DNA from: Gammaproteobacteria bacterium
GTDB lineage: Bacteria > Pseudomonadota > Gammaproteobacteria > Steroidobacterales > Steroidobacteraceae
Assembly: GCA_021773365.1 (NCBI GenBank)
Contig: JAJFKF010000035.1
Coordinates: 1-64,000, forward strand
DNA: 64,000 bases
Direction: 5' to 3'
Each line of letters begins with the position of its first letter. Position 1 is the first letter of the stretch. The notes beneath the pieces were generated by a model that was not told the DNA's origin, did no database searches, and saw only the letters and a list, made by a program, of their open reading frames with translations. Shown one piece after another: positions 1 through 8,416 of the stretch. Made by a program: the position numbers and the translations under genes.

Positions 1-1182
1 AACAGTCCCAACCGCGTCATGCCCGGCCGCCTGGTCGAGCGGGTGGCCGCGGCTGACAAGCTGGTGGCGGGTCTGCATCCGCTGACGCCGAAGCTCATCA
101 AGAAAACCTACGCGCGCATCGTTACCAAGGGTGATCTGCACGCCACCAACAGCATGACCGCGGAAGTGGTCAAGACGCTGGAGAATGCCTATCGCGACGT
201 GCGCATCGCTTTCGCTGCCGAAGTGGTGCGCTACTGTGACGAGAACGACATCGACTTCTACGCCGTGCGCGACGCAGTCAACCAGAAAGCAGCTCAGACC
301 GATGCGGCTTCGAAGGATGCGACGGCTGTACCGAGTGGTGCGGTGCTGGTGCCCACCGTGGGCGTGGGCGGGCACTGTCTGCCCAAGGACGGCATTCTGC
401 TGTGGTGGCGCAAGATCGAGTCGGGTGCGAACACCGCCGATGCGCTGATCCTGGAATCACGCAAGATCAACGACGCGTCGCCGGCAGAGACAACGAAGCT
501 GGCGGAGCGCAAATTCGGCAAGATCGACGGCAAGCGGGTGGCGCTGCTGGGCACGGCCTACCGCTTCGACTCGGAGGACACCCGCAACTCCCCGACGCTG
601 TATCTGGCCAGGCTGCTGCTGGAGAAGGGCTGCCAGGTCACCATCCACGATCCGTATGTGAAGCCCGATGACCAGAATCTGGAGCGATTCGGCCTCACGA
701 AGTACTTCACCAACGATCTGGCCCAGGCCGTGGGCGATGCGGAAGTGCTGTACTTCTGCACCGGTCACCAGGTCTACAAACAGGGTCTGGACGACATTCT
801 GGCCAAGGCGCCCAAGGCCACCGCCGTGGTGGACGGGGCAAACCTGTATCGCACGGAAGACTTCGCCGGCCGCAAGCAGGGCTACACCGGCATTGGCCGT
901 GGCAGTCAGGCGCCCACCGCGGAATTTATCGACTTCGTCGAGGCTTCCTTCCGTGCGATGGAGCGCGGCGTGGGCAATGAAGTCGCCGCGCTGGCGGAAT
1001 TCCTCAACGGCAAGTACGCGCCGACGGAATTCAACCGCGTGAGCTTCGAGGAAGTGCGCCGCCTGGGGGCCACCTGCGTGACCGGATGCGAGATAGCCGC
1101 CACGGGCAAGGTGGAGGAAGCGCCGTCCTACAAGGGCTTTAGCACCCATCTGGCGGCCTGTGCGGCATCGGCTTCTGCATGA
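1..1182 (+). CDS. Nucleotide-sugar (UDP-HexNAc) 6-dehydrogenase, WbpA/WecC family, 5' end missing
   Basis: Frame is open from base 1, so the gene begins upstream and the N-terminal NAD-binding Rossmann domain lies outside the window. What remains is the central dimerisation helix region (with a conserved KTLENAYRD-type stretch) and the C-terminal UDP-binding domain. The catalytic cysteine is in GVGGHCLPKDG (codon 376-378). Most relatives read GGHCxPxDP here, so the final Pro is replaced by Gly. These enzymes oxidise C6 of a UDP-N-acetylhexosamine to the uronic acid in two NAD-dependent steps. With WbpB/D/E/I-like genes downstream, UDP-GlcNAc is the likeliest substrate (WbpA role); UDP-ManNAc (WecC) cannot be excluded. 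The last 80 or so residues are Ala-rich and look longer than usual. The stop overlaps the next start (ATGA). Confidence 0.85.
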   Translation, partial: NSPNRVMPGRLVERVAAADKLVAGLHPLTPKLIKKTYARIVTKGDLHATNSMTAEVVKTLENAYRDVRIAFAAEVVRYCDENDIDFYAVRDAVNQKAAQTDAASKDATAVPSGAVLVPTVGVGGHCLPKDGILLWWRKIESGANTADALILESRKINDASPAETTKLAERKFGKIDGKRVALLGTAYRFDSEDTRNSPTLYLARLLLEKGCQVTIHDPYVKPDDQNLERFGLTKYFTNDLAQAVGDAEVLYFCTGHQVYKQGLDDILAKAPKATAVVDGANLYRTEDFAGRKQGYTGIGRGSQAPTAEFIDFVEASFRAMERGVGNEVAALAEFLNGKYAPTEFNRVSFEEVRRLGATCVTGCEIAATGKVEEAPSYKGFSTHLAACAASASA

Positions 1183-1559
1183 TCACCCAGGTCCACCCGG
1201 TCTTTCTGGCGGTCGTGTGCGTGGCGCTGACCACCTTTGCGCAGATCGCGCTGAAGCTCGGGGTCTCCGGAACCCGGGCGCAGCAGGCTCTGGTCGACAA
1301 GGACTGGATGGCGTTTCTGTGGTCGGCGGCCAGCAGTCCGCCGATCATCTTCGGTGTTGCGGCCTATACCGCCAGTGCGGTGTTGTGGCTGTTCGTGCTG
1401 GCCAAGGTTGAAGTCAGTTTCGCCTATCCCTTCGTTGCCGTGGGCTTCCTGCTGGTGATGGCCTTCGGCGCCATGTACCTGGGTGAGAGCGTTACCTGGG
1501 TGCGGGTGCTGGGTACGGTGCTGGTCGTGGGCGGCGTGTTGCTGGTTGCCAGGTCCTGA
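1179..1559 (+). CDS. Small EamA/SMR-like multipass membrane protein (ArnE/ArnF-like)
   Basis: 126 residues with four hydrophobic segments (about 6-27, 48-70, 73-97, 102-123), the size and topology of small multidrug-resistance or ArnE/ArnF half-transporters. The segment ending in SFAYPFVAVGFLLV and the following GESVTWVRVLG loop fit the EamA/SMR fold. The gene starts inside the stop codon of the sugar dehydrogenase, so the two are translationally coupled. A role in moving or flipping a lipid-linked sugar or an acyl precursor in the polysaccharide pathway is inferred from position only. A generic drug exporter is possible but less likely inside this operon. Confidence 0.7.
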   Translation: MITQVHPVFLAVVCVALTTFAQIALKLGVSGTRAQQALVDKDWMAFLWSAASSPPIIFGVAAYTASAVLWLFVLAKVEVSFAYPFVAVGFLLVMAFGAMYLGESVTWVRVLGTVLVVGGVLLVARS

Positions 1560-1583
1560 AGATATGAGCGGGGACGGCGACCT

Positions 1584-2633
1584 ATGAACTATGGCTGGAA
1601 GCAGCTGACGCTGGTCACGTTGTCGGCAGTGGTCGTCATCGTGATCGCGGATCTTTTTTTCGCGCGTATCGTGCCGCCGGTGCAGATGCGTGAGGTGGAA
1701 GACGGAATCAGCGATTTTGCCCGGCGCAATCCAGAGACGCTCGTGCTGGGTTCCAGTCATGCGCGCACGCTGCACGTTGTCGGCGAGGAATTGCAGCGGC
1801 GCACAGGCGGCGAGCACAGTCTGGTGGCGGTGCCGATGGAAAACGGCAAGATCGAGCCTTACCTCTGGGTGCTGCGCAACCGTCTCCAGCCGTTGATCGA
1901 TGAGCGCGATAATAACGGCCGACTGCTGAAGTCCAATCTCAGGCGCTTTGTGCTGATCACTGAATGGTGGGATTCCTGCCCGATGGACAACAACGCACCG
2001 TACTGGAACATTCCAGCCCGTGCGTGGACCTTGACGGACTTTACGGTTGATGTGGCTGGCGAAGGTGTGAACGGATTCAATCGAAATTATTTCCAGAATC
2101 GCCTGCGCCGTCTGTTCTCCGGCTCCGCGCTGATTTACAACCGCACCCAGCAGACACTGGTGGAGCGGACGATGGACATGCTCAGGGGGCGGCCCCTGGA
2201 ACCCACAGACGAGGTGCTGGAGGAAAAGTCGCTGGCCTGGCAACAGATGATCGAAAAAGGCGTGCGTTGCATCAACAGTGATGCGCAGATGCGGGCCTTG
2301 GCGGACATTGCTGACTTCGCCCAGTCCCGGAATCTGGAAATGACGCTGCTGCTGTTTCCGCGCAAGCCCAGTACCCTGAGCGAGCAGGCCAAACAGACCA
2401 CCTTGGCGCGATTTGCCCGTTCCATCCGGGAATTCGCTGCGCCGCGCGGTATCCGGGTGGTGGACCTGACTTCAACCTCGCCGCTGAAGGATGAGGACTT
2501 TATGGAGGACTTTGATCACGTCAATGCCGTTGGCAACCGTGAGTTCGCCATCTGGGCGCTGGATCATGACCTGGCGTTCCTGCAAACCGCACCTGCCTCA
2601 GGGGCCGGTATGGCCACCGCGGTCCAGGAGTAA
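1584..2633 (+). CDS. SGNH/DltD-like membrane-anchored protein partnered with MBOAT
   Basis: 349 residues with one N-terminal transmembrane segment (about 10-27) and a periplasmic domain. The nucleophile-type motif is VLGSSHART near residue 56. Near the C terminus is FDHVNAVGNREFA, matching the Asp-x-x-His block of SGNH esterase/acyltransferase folds. It sits 2 bases upstream of a MBOAT gene and two genes before an acyl carrier protein. In DltD, PatB and AlgX/AlgJ-type systems, an SGNH protein of this layout works with a MBOAT to move an acyl group onto an extracytoplasmic glycan. The likely role is O-acylation of the polysaccharide made by this operon. The acyl group is unknown and no close named homologue was recognised. 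Confidence 0.6.
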   Translation: MNYGWKQLTLVTLSAVVVIVIADLFFARIVPPVQMREVEDGISDFARRNPETLVLGSSHARTLHVVGEELQRRTGGEHSLVAVPMENGKIEPYLWVLRNRLQPLIDERDNNGRLLKSNLRRFVLITEWWDSCPMDNNAPYWNIPARAWTLTDFTVDVAGEGVNGFNRNYFQNRLRRLFSGSALIYNRTQQTLVERTMDMLRGRPLEPTDEVLEEKSLAWQQMIEKGVRCINSDAQMRALADIADFAQSRNLEMTLLLFPRKPSTLSEQAKQTTLARFARSIREFAAPRGIRVVDLTSTSPLKDEDFMEDFDHVNAVGNREFAIWALDHDLAFLQTAPASGAGMATAVQE

Positions 2634-2635
2634 TC

Positions 2636-4114
2636 GTGAGTTTCGTTGAAGTTGAGTTCGCATTCTTCCTACCGGTGGTGCTGGCGCTTTACTGGGTAAT
2701 GCCGCGCATCCGTGTCCTGCAGAACGGCGTACTGCTGCTTGCCGGATGGGTCTTCTACGCCAGCTGGAACTGGAAGTTGCTTGCACTGCTGGTCGGCGGC
2801 AGCCTGATTGACTATGGTCTCGGGCGTTTTCTGGGTAGAGGAGTCAGTGCGGACGATGCCACTCAGGGTAGCCGGAGGCGACTGGCTCTGGGCTTGAGTC
2901 TGTGCGTGAATCTCGGCGCGCTCGCTTATTTCAAGTACGAAGGTTTCTTTGCTCAGTCCTTCAACGATTTGATGGGCGCATTCGGGCTGAGTGCCTCGCT
3001 ACCCGTGTTGCAGATCATTCTGCCGCTGGGTATCTCCTTTTACACGCTGCAGCGGGTGGGTTACATCGTCGATGTGTATTACCGTCGCTTGCCGGCATCT
3101 CGTTCGTTGCTCGATTTCCTGCTGTTCACCGGTTTCTTCCCGCAGCTCACCGCCGGACCGATCGCGCGTGGTGCCGAGCTACTGCCGCAGTTGGAGAAGC
3201 CGCGACGCTTGACGGCGATGCTGCTGGCGTCGGGCGCGGCTACGGTGCTGCTCGGCTACATGCTCAAGGCCTGGGTGGCCGATTCCATCGGGCCGCAACT
3301 AGTTGATCCCGTCTTTGCCGCTTCCGCGCAGTACACCAGCGGAGCGCACTGGCTGGCGCTGTTCGGCTATACGCTGCAGATTTTCGGCGACTTCGCCGGC
3401 TACAGTCTCATTGCCATCGGTATTGCCCGTCTGTTCGGCGTTGAACTGCCGATCAACTTCGACTATCCGTTTCTCAGCAAGAGCCTGCCGGAATTCTGGC
3501 GTCGCTGGCACATTACCCTGAATCGCTGGCTGTTCGACTACATCTACAGTCCACTGGTGTCGGGTAGTGGCTGGTTCCGTGGCCGTTTCTATTCTGCACT
3601 GATGCTGGTTTTCCTGGCTTCAGGGCTGTGGCATGGAGCGGCGTTCACCTTCGTTTTCTGGGGCGTGATGCATGGTATAGGCATGATGGTGCATCGTGCC
3701 TGGGACGAGTACTACCGTAGCCTGTGCCGCAAGGACCGGCGCTATGTGGCCTGGCGCAAGACGCTGGGCTACTCACTGGCGGCGTGGTTCGTAACGCAGA
3801 GCTACTTCGTGTTGTCGCTGATCCCCTTTCGTGCAGCGGATTTCGGGCAGACATTCGCGTTCGCCGGCCGGTTGCTGTCATCCGGGGGTACGCAGTGGGC
3901 GCAGGTAGGTACCGTGCCAACCCTGAACCTGCTGCTGGCAGCGGGATTCGTGCTGCTGTATCACCTGGTGGAGCTGCCTGGGTTGCGTCGCCTGCGTGAG
4001 CTGTTCTTTGCTGTCCCCGCGCCGTTGCGTGGGGCCGCTTATGGTCTGGTCGTTATATACCTGCTGCTTTTCGTTCCAGTAGGCGCCAGTACGTTTATTT
4101 ATCGCCAATTCTGA
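2636..4114 (+). CDS. MBOAT family membrane-bound O-acyltransferase (DltB/AlgI-like)
   Basis: 492 residues with about a dozen hydrophobic segments. MBOAT hallmarks are present: FPQLTAGPIARGAELLPQL near residue 170, FWRRWHITLNRWLFDYIYSP near 290, and GLWHGAAFTFVFWGVMHG near 335, which carries the catalytic histidine. The family transfers acyl groups from a cytoplasmic donor across the membrane to an exported acceptor. The start is GTG, 2 bases after the preceding stop. The SGNH gene upstream and the acyl carrier protein gene 18 bases downstream form a compact acylation set like dltB-dltC-dltD, but no dltA-like ligase is present in the window. Length and motifs look intact. Confidence 0.88.
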   Translation: MSFVEVEFAFFLPVVLALYWVMPRIRVLQNGVLLLAGWVFYASWNWKLLALLVGGSLIDYGLGRFLGRGVSADDATQGSRRRLALGLSLCVNLGALAYFKYEGFFAQSFNDLMGAFGLSASLPVLQIILPLGISFYTLQRVGYIVDVYYRRLPASRSLLDFLLFTGFFPQLTAGPIARGAELLPQLEKPRRLTAMLLASGAATVLLGYMLKAWVADSIGPQLVDPVFAASAQYTSGAHWLALFGYTLQIFGDFAGYSLIAIGIARLFGVELPINFDYPFLSKSLPEFWRRWHITLNRWLFDYIYSPLVSGSGWFRGRFYSALMLVFLASGLWHGAAFTFVFWGVMHGIGMMVHRAWDEYYRSLCRKDRRYVAWRKTLGYSLAAWFVTQSYFVLSLIPFRAADFGQTFAFAGRLLSSGGTQWAQVGTVPTLNLLLAAGFVLLYHLVELPGLRRLRELFFAVPAPLRGAAYGLVVIYLLLFVPVGASTFIYRQF

Positions 4115-4132
4115 GCGGACCTGGGGATCGAC

Positions 4133-4405
4133 ATGGCTGATACGCTGCGACAAACTCTGATCGACTGGCTGGATGACAACTATCATTTCGGCGATGCTGA
4201 ATCGCTGATCGGCGGCGATGACGACAAGTCCTTTCTGCAACATGGCATCCTCACCAGCCTGGGATTCGTGGAGCTGCTGCTGTTCATCGAGCGCAGCTTC
4301 GACCTGAAGATTGAGCGCAAGGACGTTTCGCCGGCCAATTTCGACAGCCTGCAGAAGATCATGACCTTCCTCAAGGCTGCGCCCGGCTACAAGGGGCCGC
4401 AATGA
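4133..4405 (+). CDS. Acyl carrier protein for the MBOAT acylation module
   Basis: 90 residues, acidic, four-helix ACP size. The phosphopantetheine site is GILTSLGFVELLLFIE, with the acceptor serine predicted at residue 42. Typical ACPs and DltC have Asp before this Ser (DSL or DSF); here it is Thr. The downstream helix-II sequence (VELLLFIERSFDLKI) is standard. The gene lies 18 bases after MBOAT, and its last bases overlap the next start, so it is in the same operon. It probably delivers an activated acyl group to MBOAT, as DltC does. The activating ligase is not in this window. The unusual Thr does not by itself rule out 4'-phosphopantetheinylation. Confidence 0.85.
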   Translation: MADTLRQTLIDWLDDNYHFGDAESLIGGDDDKSFLQHGILTSLGFVELLLFIERSFDLKIERKDVSPANFDSLQKIMTFLKAAPGYKGPQ

Positions 4406-5001
4406 GCGAGGCGCCGGGCGATTACTTTGCCCATCAAACGGCGGTGATCGACGAACCCTGTCGCATCGGCGCGGGCACGAAGATATGGCACTTCAGCCAC
4501 CTCATGAAGGATTGCGTGCTGGGCGAGCGCTGCAATATTGGTCAGAACGTGGTGATCTCGCCGCAGTGCCGGGTGGGCAACAACGTCAAGATCCAGAATA
4601 ACGTCTCGGTGTATACCGGCGTGATCATCGAGGACGATGTGTTCTGCGGTCCGTCGATGGTCTTCACCAATGTCATCAATCCGCGCGCACACATCGAGCG
4701 CAAGGCCGAGTACAAGCCCACCCTCGTGCGGCGCGGGGCCTCGATCGGCGCCAATTCCACTATCGTCTGCGGCATTACCCTGGGCGCCTACTGTTTCGTC
4801 GGTGCCGGCGCGGTAGTAACCCGCGATGTGCCCGACTACGCCATTGTCTACGGCAACCCCTCGCGGGTACGTGGCTGGGCCTGCTACTGTGGTGTGGGCC
4901 TCGGCATGGGCCTCAGTCCGGATGGCAGCGAAGAGGCTGCGTGCGACGATTGCGGCCGACGCTACACGCGCCATGGCCACATTGTTCGGCCGGTCGAATA
5001 G
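4402..5001 (+). CDS. wbpD: UDP-2-acetamido-3-amino-2,3-dideoxy-glucuronate N-acetyltransferase (WbpD/WlbB-like)
   Basis: 199 residues of left-handed beta-helix hexapeptide repeats (CRIGAGTKIW, CVLGERCNIG, CRVGNNVKI, ASIGANSTI). The opening YFAHQTAVIDEPCRIG and the KIWHFSHLM motif are characteristic of WbpD/WlbB, which acetylates the 3-amino group of UDP-GlcNAc3NA using acetyl-CoA. The C terminus adds a cysteine-containing tail (ACYCGVG, CDDCGRRY), which could bind a metal; similar tails occur in some homologues. ATG overlaps the ACP stop. It acts after the WbpB/WbpE pair in this operon. Confidence 0.88.
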   Translation: MSEAPGDYFAHQTAVIDEPCRIGAGTKIWHFSHLMKDCVLGERCNIGQNVVISPQCRVGNNVKIQNNVSVYTGVIIEDDVFCGPSMVFTNVINPRAHIERKAEYKPTLVRRGASIGANSTIVCGITLGAYCFVGAGAVVTRDVPDYAIVYGNPSRVRGWACYCGVGLGMGLSPDGSEEAACDDCGRRYTRHGHIVRPVE

Positions 5002-5037
5002 AATCTGTATCCATGGTCTGCTCTTGCGGAGAAAACG

Positions 5038-6249
5038 ATGAAGTCTGAAGCCAGCCCCGCCACCGCCCGCATGGAAGTGCCGCTCCTGGACCTGAAGGCC
5101 CAATACCGTGGGCTCAAGGACCAGATCCTGCCGGCGATTGAAGAGGTGTGTGCCAGCCAGCACTTCATTCTCGGTCCGCACGTGAAAGATCTGGAGAACA
5201 GCGTGGCCGACTACAGCCAGGCCGCGCACGGCATCGGTATGTCCTCGGGCACCGACGCGTTGCTGGTGGCGTTGATGGCGCTGGAAGTCGGACACGGTGA
5301 TGAGGTCATCACCACGCCGTACACCTTCTTTGCCACCGGCGGTACCGTGGCCCGAGTGGGCGCCCGCCCGGTGTTCTGCGACATCGATCCGCAGACCTAC
5401 AATCTCTCGGCACGCATGGTGCAGAACTTCATCGATGAGCACTGTGACTTCAGGGATGGCAGGTTGATCAATCGCGTCACCGGCGGTCACGTCAAGGTTC
5501 TGCTGCCGGTGCACCTGTACGGCCAGATGGCCGACATGCAGCCGCTGATGGATATTGCGCGACAGTTCAACCTGAAGGTCATCGAGGATGCCGCGCAGGC
5601 CATCGGCGCGGAGTATCCGGCGGCCGACGGCAGCGGGCCGCGACGCGCCGGTTCCATTGGCGACATCGGCTGTTTTTCGTTCTTCCCCAGCAAGAATCTC
5701 GGCGCCTTCGGTGACGGTGGCATGTGTACTGCCAATGACGATACGCTGGCCGGGACACTGCGCATCATGCGCGTACATGGCGGCAAGCCGAAGTACTACC
5801 ATGCGGTGATCGGCGGCAACTTCCGTCTGGATGCGCTGCAGGCGGCGGTATTGAAGATCAAGCTGGCGCATCTGGATGACTGGACGGCCGCGCGCCAGCG
5901 AAATGCCGCGTTCTACGACCAGGCATTCGTCGCAGCCGGATTGACGGACAGGATCACCACCCCCGTGGCGATGAAGGGTTACCGTCACATCTACAACCAG
6001 TACGTCATTCGTGTGCCCGATCGCGACAAGCTGCGCGCGCATCTGGCCGACAGCAAGATAGGCACGGAAATCTACTATCCGGTACCACTGCATGAGCAGG
6101 AATGCTTTGCCCATCTCGGCTATCGCGAAGGCGATTGCCTGGAAAGTTCGCGCGCCGCGCGCGAGACCCTGGCGCTGCCAGTGTATCCGGAGCTGTCGCA
6201 GGAGCAGCTGCAGTACGTGGTTGATACTATCGCTGGTTTTTACGCCTGA
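5038..6249 (+). CDS. wbpE: DegT/DnrJ/EryC1 PLP aminotransferase (WbpE-like)
   Basis: 403 residues, normal length for the sugar aminotransferase family. The PLP-binding lysine is in FFPSKNLGAFGDGG (Lys219), with EDAAQAIGAEY upstream supplying the PLP Asp. Starting M-x-VPLLDLKAQYRGLKDQIL is typical. In the WbpB/WbpE couple this enzyme aminates C3 of UDP-3-oxo-GlcNAcA, with glutamate as donor, giving UDP-GlcNAc3NA for the WbpD acetyltransferase encoded just upstream. A short 36-base gap separates it from that gene, and a clear AG-rich site precedes the start. Specificity is inferred from the neighbours. Confidence 0.88.
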   Translation: MKSEASPATARMEVPLLDLKAQYRGLKDQILPAIEEVCASQHFILGPHVKDLENSVADYSQAAHGIGMSSGTDALLVALMALEVGHGDEVITTPYTFFATGGTVARVGARPVFCDIDPQTYNLSARMVQNFIDEHCDFRDGRLINRVTGGHVKVLLPVHLYGQMADMQPLMDIARQFNLKVIEDAAQAIGAEYPAADGSGPRRAGSIGDIGCFSFFPSKNLGAFGDGGMCTANDDTLAGTLRIMRVHGGKPKYYHAVIGGNFRLDALQAAVLKIKLAHLDDWTAARQRNAAFYDQAFVAAGLTDRITTPVAMKGYRHIYNQYVIRVPDRDKLRAHLADSKIGTEIYYPVPLHEQECFAHLGYREGDCLESSRAARETLALPVYPELSQEQLQYVVDTIAGFYA

Positions 6250-6264
6250 GGCTGACGGTAACCC

Positions 6265-7398
6265 ATGCGCATTGCCAGCATTGTCGGGGCCCGTCCGCAG
6301 TTCGTGAAGCTGGCGCCGGTGTGTCGCGCCATCGCGGCACACAATGCGTCCGGCAGCGGGAATATCCACCATAAGATCGTGCATACCGGCCAGCACTACG
6401 ATCCGCTGCTGTCGGAAGTGTTCTTCACCGAGCTGGAGATCCCCCCGGCCGATGTGAACCTGGGCGTGGGGTCGGGCAGCCACGGCCAGCAGACCGGGCG
6501 CATGCTGGAGCAGTTTGAACATTTCCTGCTCGAGGACAAGCCCGACGCAGTGTTTGTCTATGGTGATACCAACTCGACCATTGCCGGCGCGCTGGCGGCT
6601 GCAAAGCAGCATGTGCCGGTGGCGCATATCGAAGCTGGATTGCGCAGCTTCAATCGCCTGATGCCCGAAGAGATCAACCGCATCGCCACCGATCATGTAT
6701 CGGACCTGCTGTTTGCGCCGACACGAACGGCGATGGACCTGCTGGCCAGGGAAGGATTGTCGCAGCGTGCGGTACTGACCGGCGATGTGGGTTACGACGC
6801 GGTGCTGTTCAATCGCGAGCTTGCCGCGCGCAAGTCACAGATCGTCGGTACTCTGGACCTGCAGCCGCAACACTATGGCGTGCTCACTGTGCACCGCTCT
6901 GAAAATACCGAGGCAGGCAAGCTCGAATCGCTGCTCGATTCCCTGCAGTCGGTAGCGGCACAGGGCATGCCGCTGGTGTTTTCGATCCACCCGCGTACCG
7001 CGCGGCTCCTGCCAGATGCGACTGTGCTGGCCGGCCGGTATCCGGACGTGCGCCTGATCGAGCCGGTGGGCTATCTCGATATGCTGCAGCTGGTGGCTGC
7101 GGCGCGCATGGTGCTTACTGATTCAGGCGGTCTGCAAAAGGAAGCATTCTTTCTGGATGTGCCCTGCATCACGCTGCGCGAGGAGACGGAGTGGACCGAA
7201 ACCGTCCAGGCCCACGCGAATGTGCTCACCGGTATCGATGGGCGGCGATTGGTAGCCGCGGCTGCCGGCTGGGAGCAGCGCATTCGTGGCGGAGAGAAAT
7301 TCAATTTCTGCCGCGCGGCCGGCATGCCCTTCGGCGACGGACAGGCGGCAGGCGGTATCGTGGCGGAAACCGTGAAATTCCTTGAGCAAAGAAGGTAG
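6265..7398 (+). CDS. wbpI: UDP-N-acetylglucosamine 2-epimerase family (WbpI-like)
   Basis: 377 residues. Opens with MRIASIVGARPQFVKLAPV and has HTGQHYD, the VFVYGDTNSTIAGALAA and HIEAGLRSF blocks, and TDSGGLQKEAFFL near the C terminus, all hallmarks of WecB/WbpI GT-B-fold epimerases. In a cluster with WbpB/D/E-like genes the expected reaction is C2 epimerisation of UDP-2,3-diacetamido-glucuronate to the mannuronate form, the last step of UDP-ManNAc3NAcA synthesis. Plain UDP-GlcNAc 2-epimerase activity is the alternative. It lies 15 bases after the aminotransferase gene. Confidence 0.88.
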   Translation: MRIASIVGARPQFVKLAPVCRAIAAHNASGSGNIHHKIVHTGQHYDPLLSEVFFTELEIPPADVNLGVGSGSHGQQTGRMLEQFEHFLLEDKPDAVFVYGDTNSTIAGALAAAKQHVPVAHIEAGLRSFNRLMPEEINRIATDHVSDLLFAPTRTAMDLLAREGLSQRAVLTGDVGYDAVLFNRELAARKSQIVGTLDLQPQHYGVLTVHRSENTEAGKLESLLDSLQSVAAQGMPLVFSIHPRTARLLPDATVLAGRYPDVRLIEPVGYLDMLQLVAAARMVLTDSGGLQKEAFFLDVPCITLREETEWTETVQAHANVLTGIDGRRLVAAAAGWEQRIRGGEKFNFCRAAGMPFGDGQAAGGIVAETVKFLEQRR

Positions 7399-7402
7399 CG
7401 TT

Positions 7403-8410
7403 ATGGTCGAAGTGGCAGTGGTGGGCATCGGCGGCTGGGGCAAGAACCTGGCACGCAACTATGCGCAGATCCCCGAGGCGAATCTGCGTTACGTGTGCGA
7501 TCTGGATCAGGCCAAGCTCGATCAGGCGGCACTGCAGTATCCGGGTGCACGCATGACCAGTGACTACCAGCAGCTGCTGGACGATCCGGAACTGCAGGCC
7601 GTGGTTATTGCGACCACCGCACCCGGTCACTACCCGTTGGCGAAACAGGCACTGCTGGCCGGCAAGGATGTCTATGTCGAGAAACCCTTCGTGCTGGAAG
7701 TCGCCCATGCCGAGGAGCTGATTGCGCTGGCGGAGAAGAACAAGCGCCTGATCATGGTCGGGCATCTGCTGGAGTATCACCCGGTGGTGGTGCGCCTGCG
7801 CGACATGATCCGTAACGGTGAGCTGGGGCAGGTGTACTACGTCTACGCTCAGCGGCTGAATCTCGGTACGGTGCGAGGCGATGAGAACGCGTTGTGGAAT
7901 TTCGCCCCGCACGACATCTCGTCGATTCTCTACATGCTGGGCCAGGAGCCGACGGACGTTTCCGCGCGCGGCCAGAGCTACCTGCAGAAGGATATCGAGG
8001 ATGTGGTATTCATGAGCCTGAACTTCGGCAATCGCGCCATGGCCCATGTGCATGTCAGCTGGCTCGATCCGCACAAGACGCGCAAAATCACCATTGTCGG
8101 CAGCCGCAAGATGGCGGTGTTTGATGATCTGGAAGCCAGCGAAAAACTGCGTATTTACGACAAGGGCGCACAGGTGAGCACCGACTACAACAGCTTTGCC
8201 GAGTATGTCGGCCTGCGTTTCGGTGACATCACCATGCCATACATGAAGTTTGTCGAGCCGCTGCAGATCGAGTGTCGGCACTTCCTGGACTGTGTGAAGA
8301 ACCGCAAGACGCCGGTGAGCGACGGTCTGGACGGGTTGCGTGTAGTCAAAGTGCTCGATGCCGCGCAGCGGTCGCTCAAGCAGAACGGGCAGCCCATAGA
8401 ACTCAAGTAG
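7403..8410 (+). CDS. wbpB: Gfo/Idh/MocA oxidoreductase, UDP-GlcNAcA 3-dehydrogenase (WbpB-like)
   Basis: 335 residues. N-terminal Rossmann motif VAVVGIGGWGKNLARNY, then VYVEKPF (catalytic-type EKP) and HLLEYHPVV. This matches WbpB, which oxidises C3 of UDP-GlcNAcA with tightly bound NAD in a cycle with WbpE and 2-oxoglutarate. ATG 7403 is chosen because GAAGG ends 7 bases upstream and most relatives start just before this Rossmann motif. An in-frame TTG at 7382 would overlap the previous gene and is less likely. It is the last gene of the + strand operon and faces a convergent gene 6 bases on. Confidence 0.87.
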   Translation: MVEVAVVGIGGWGKNLARNYAQIPEANLRYVCDLDQAKLDQAALQYPGARMTSDYQQLLDDPELQAVVIATTAPGHYPLAKQALLAGKDVYVEKPFVLEVAHAEELIALAEKNKRLIMVGHLLEYHPVVVRLRDMIRNGELGQVYYVYAQRLNLGTVRGDENALWNFAPHDISSILYMLGQEPTDVSARGQSYLQKDIEDVVFMSLNFGNRAMAHVHVSWLDPHKTRKITIVGSRKMAVFDDLEASEKLRIYDKGAQVSTDYNSFAEYVGLRFGDITMPYMKFVEPLQIECRHFLDCVKNRKTPVSDGLDGLRVVKVLDAAQRSLKQNGQPIELK

Positions 8411-8416
8411 CCGGCA

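Noticed and set aside
4387-6696. A 769-residue minus-strand frame across the WbpD/WbpE genes
   Set aside because: It is antisense to two well-identified enzymes and shows no family motif.
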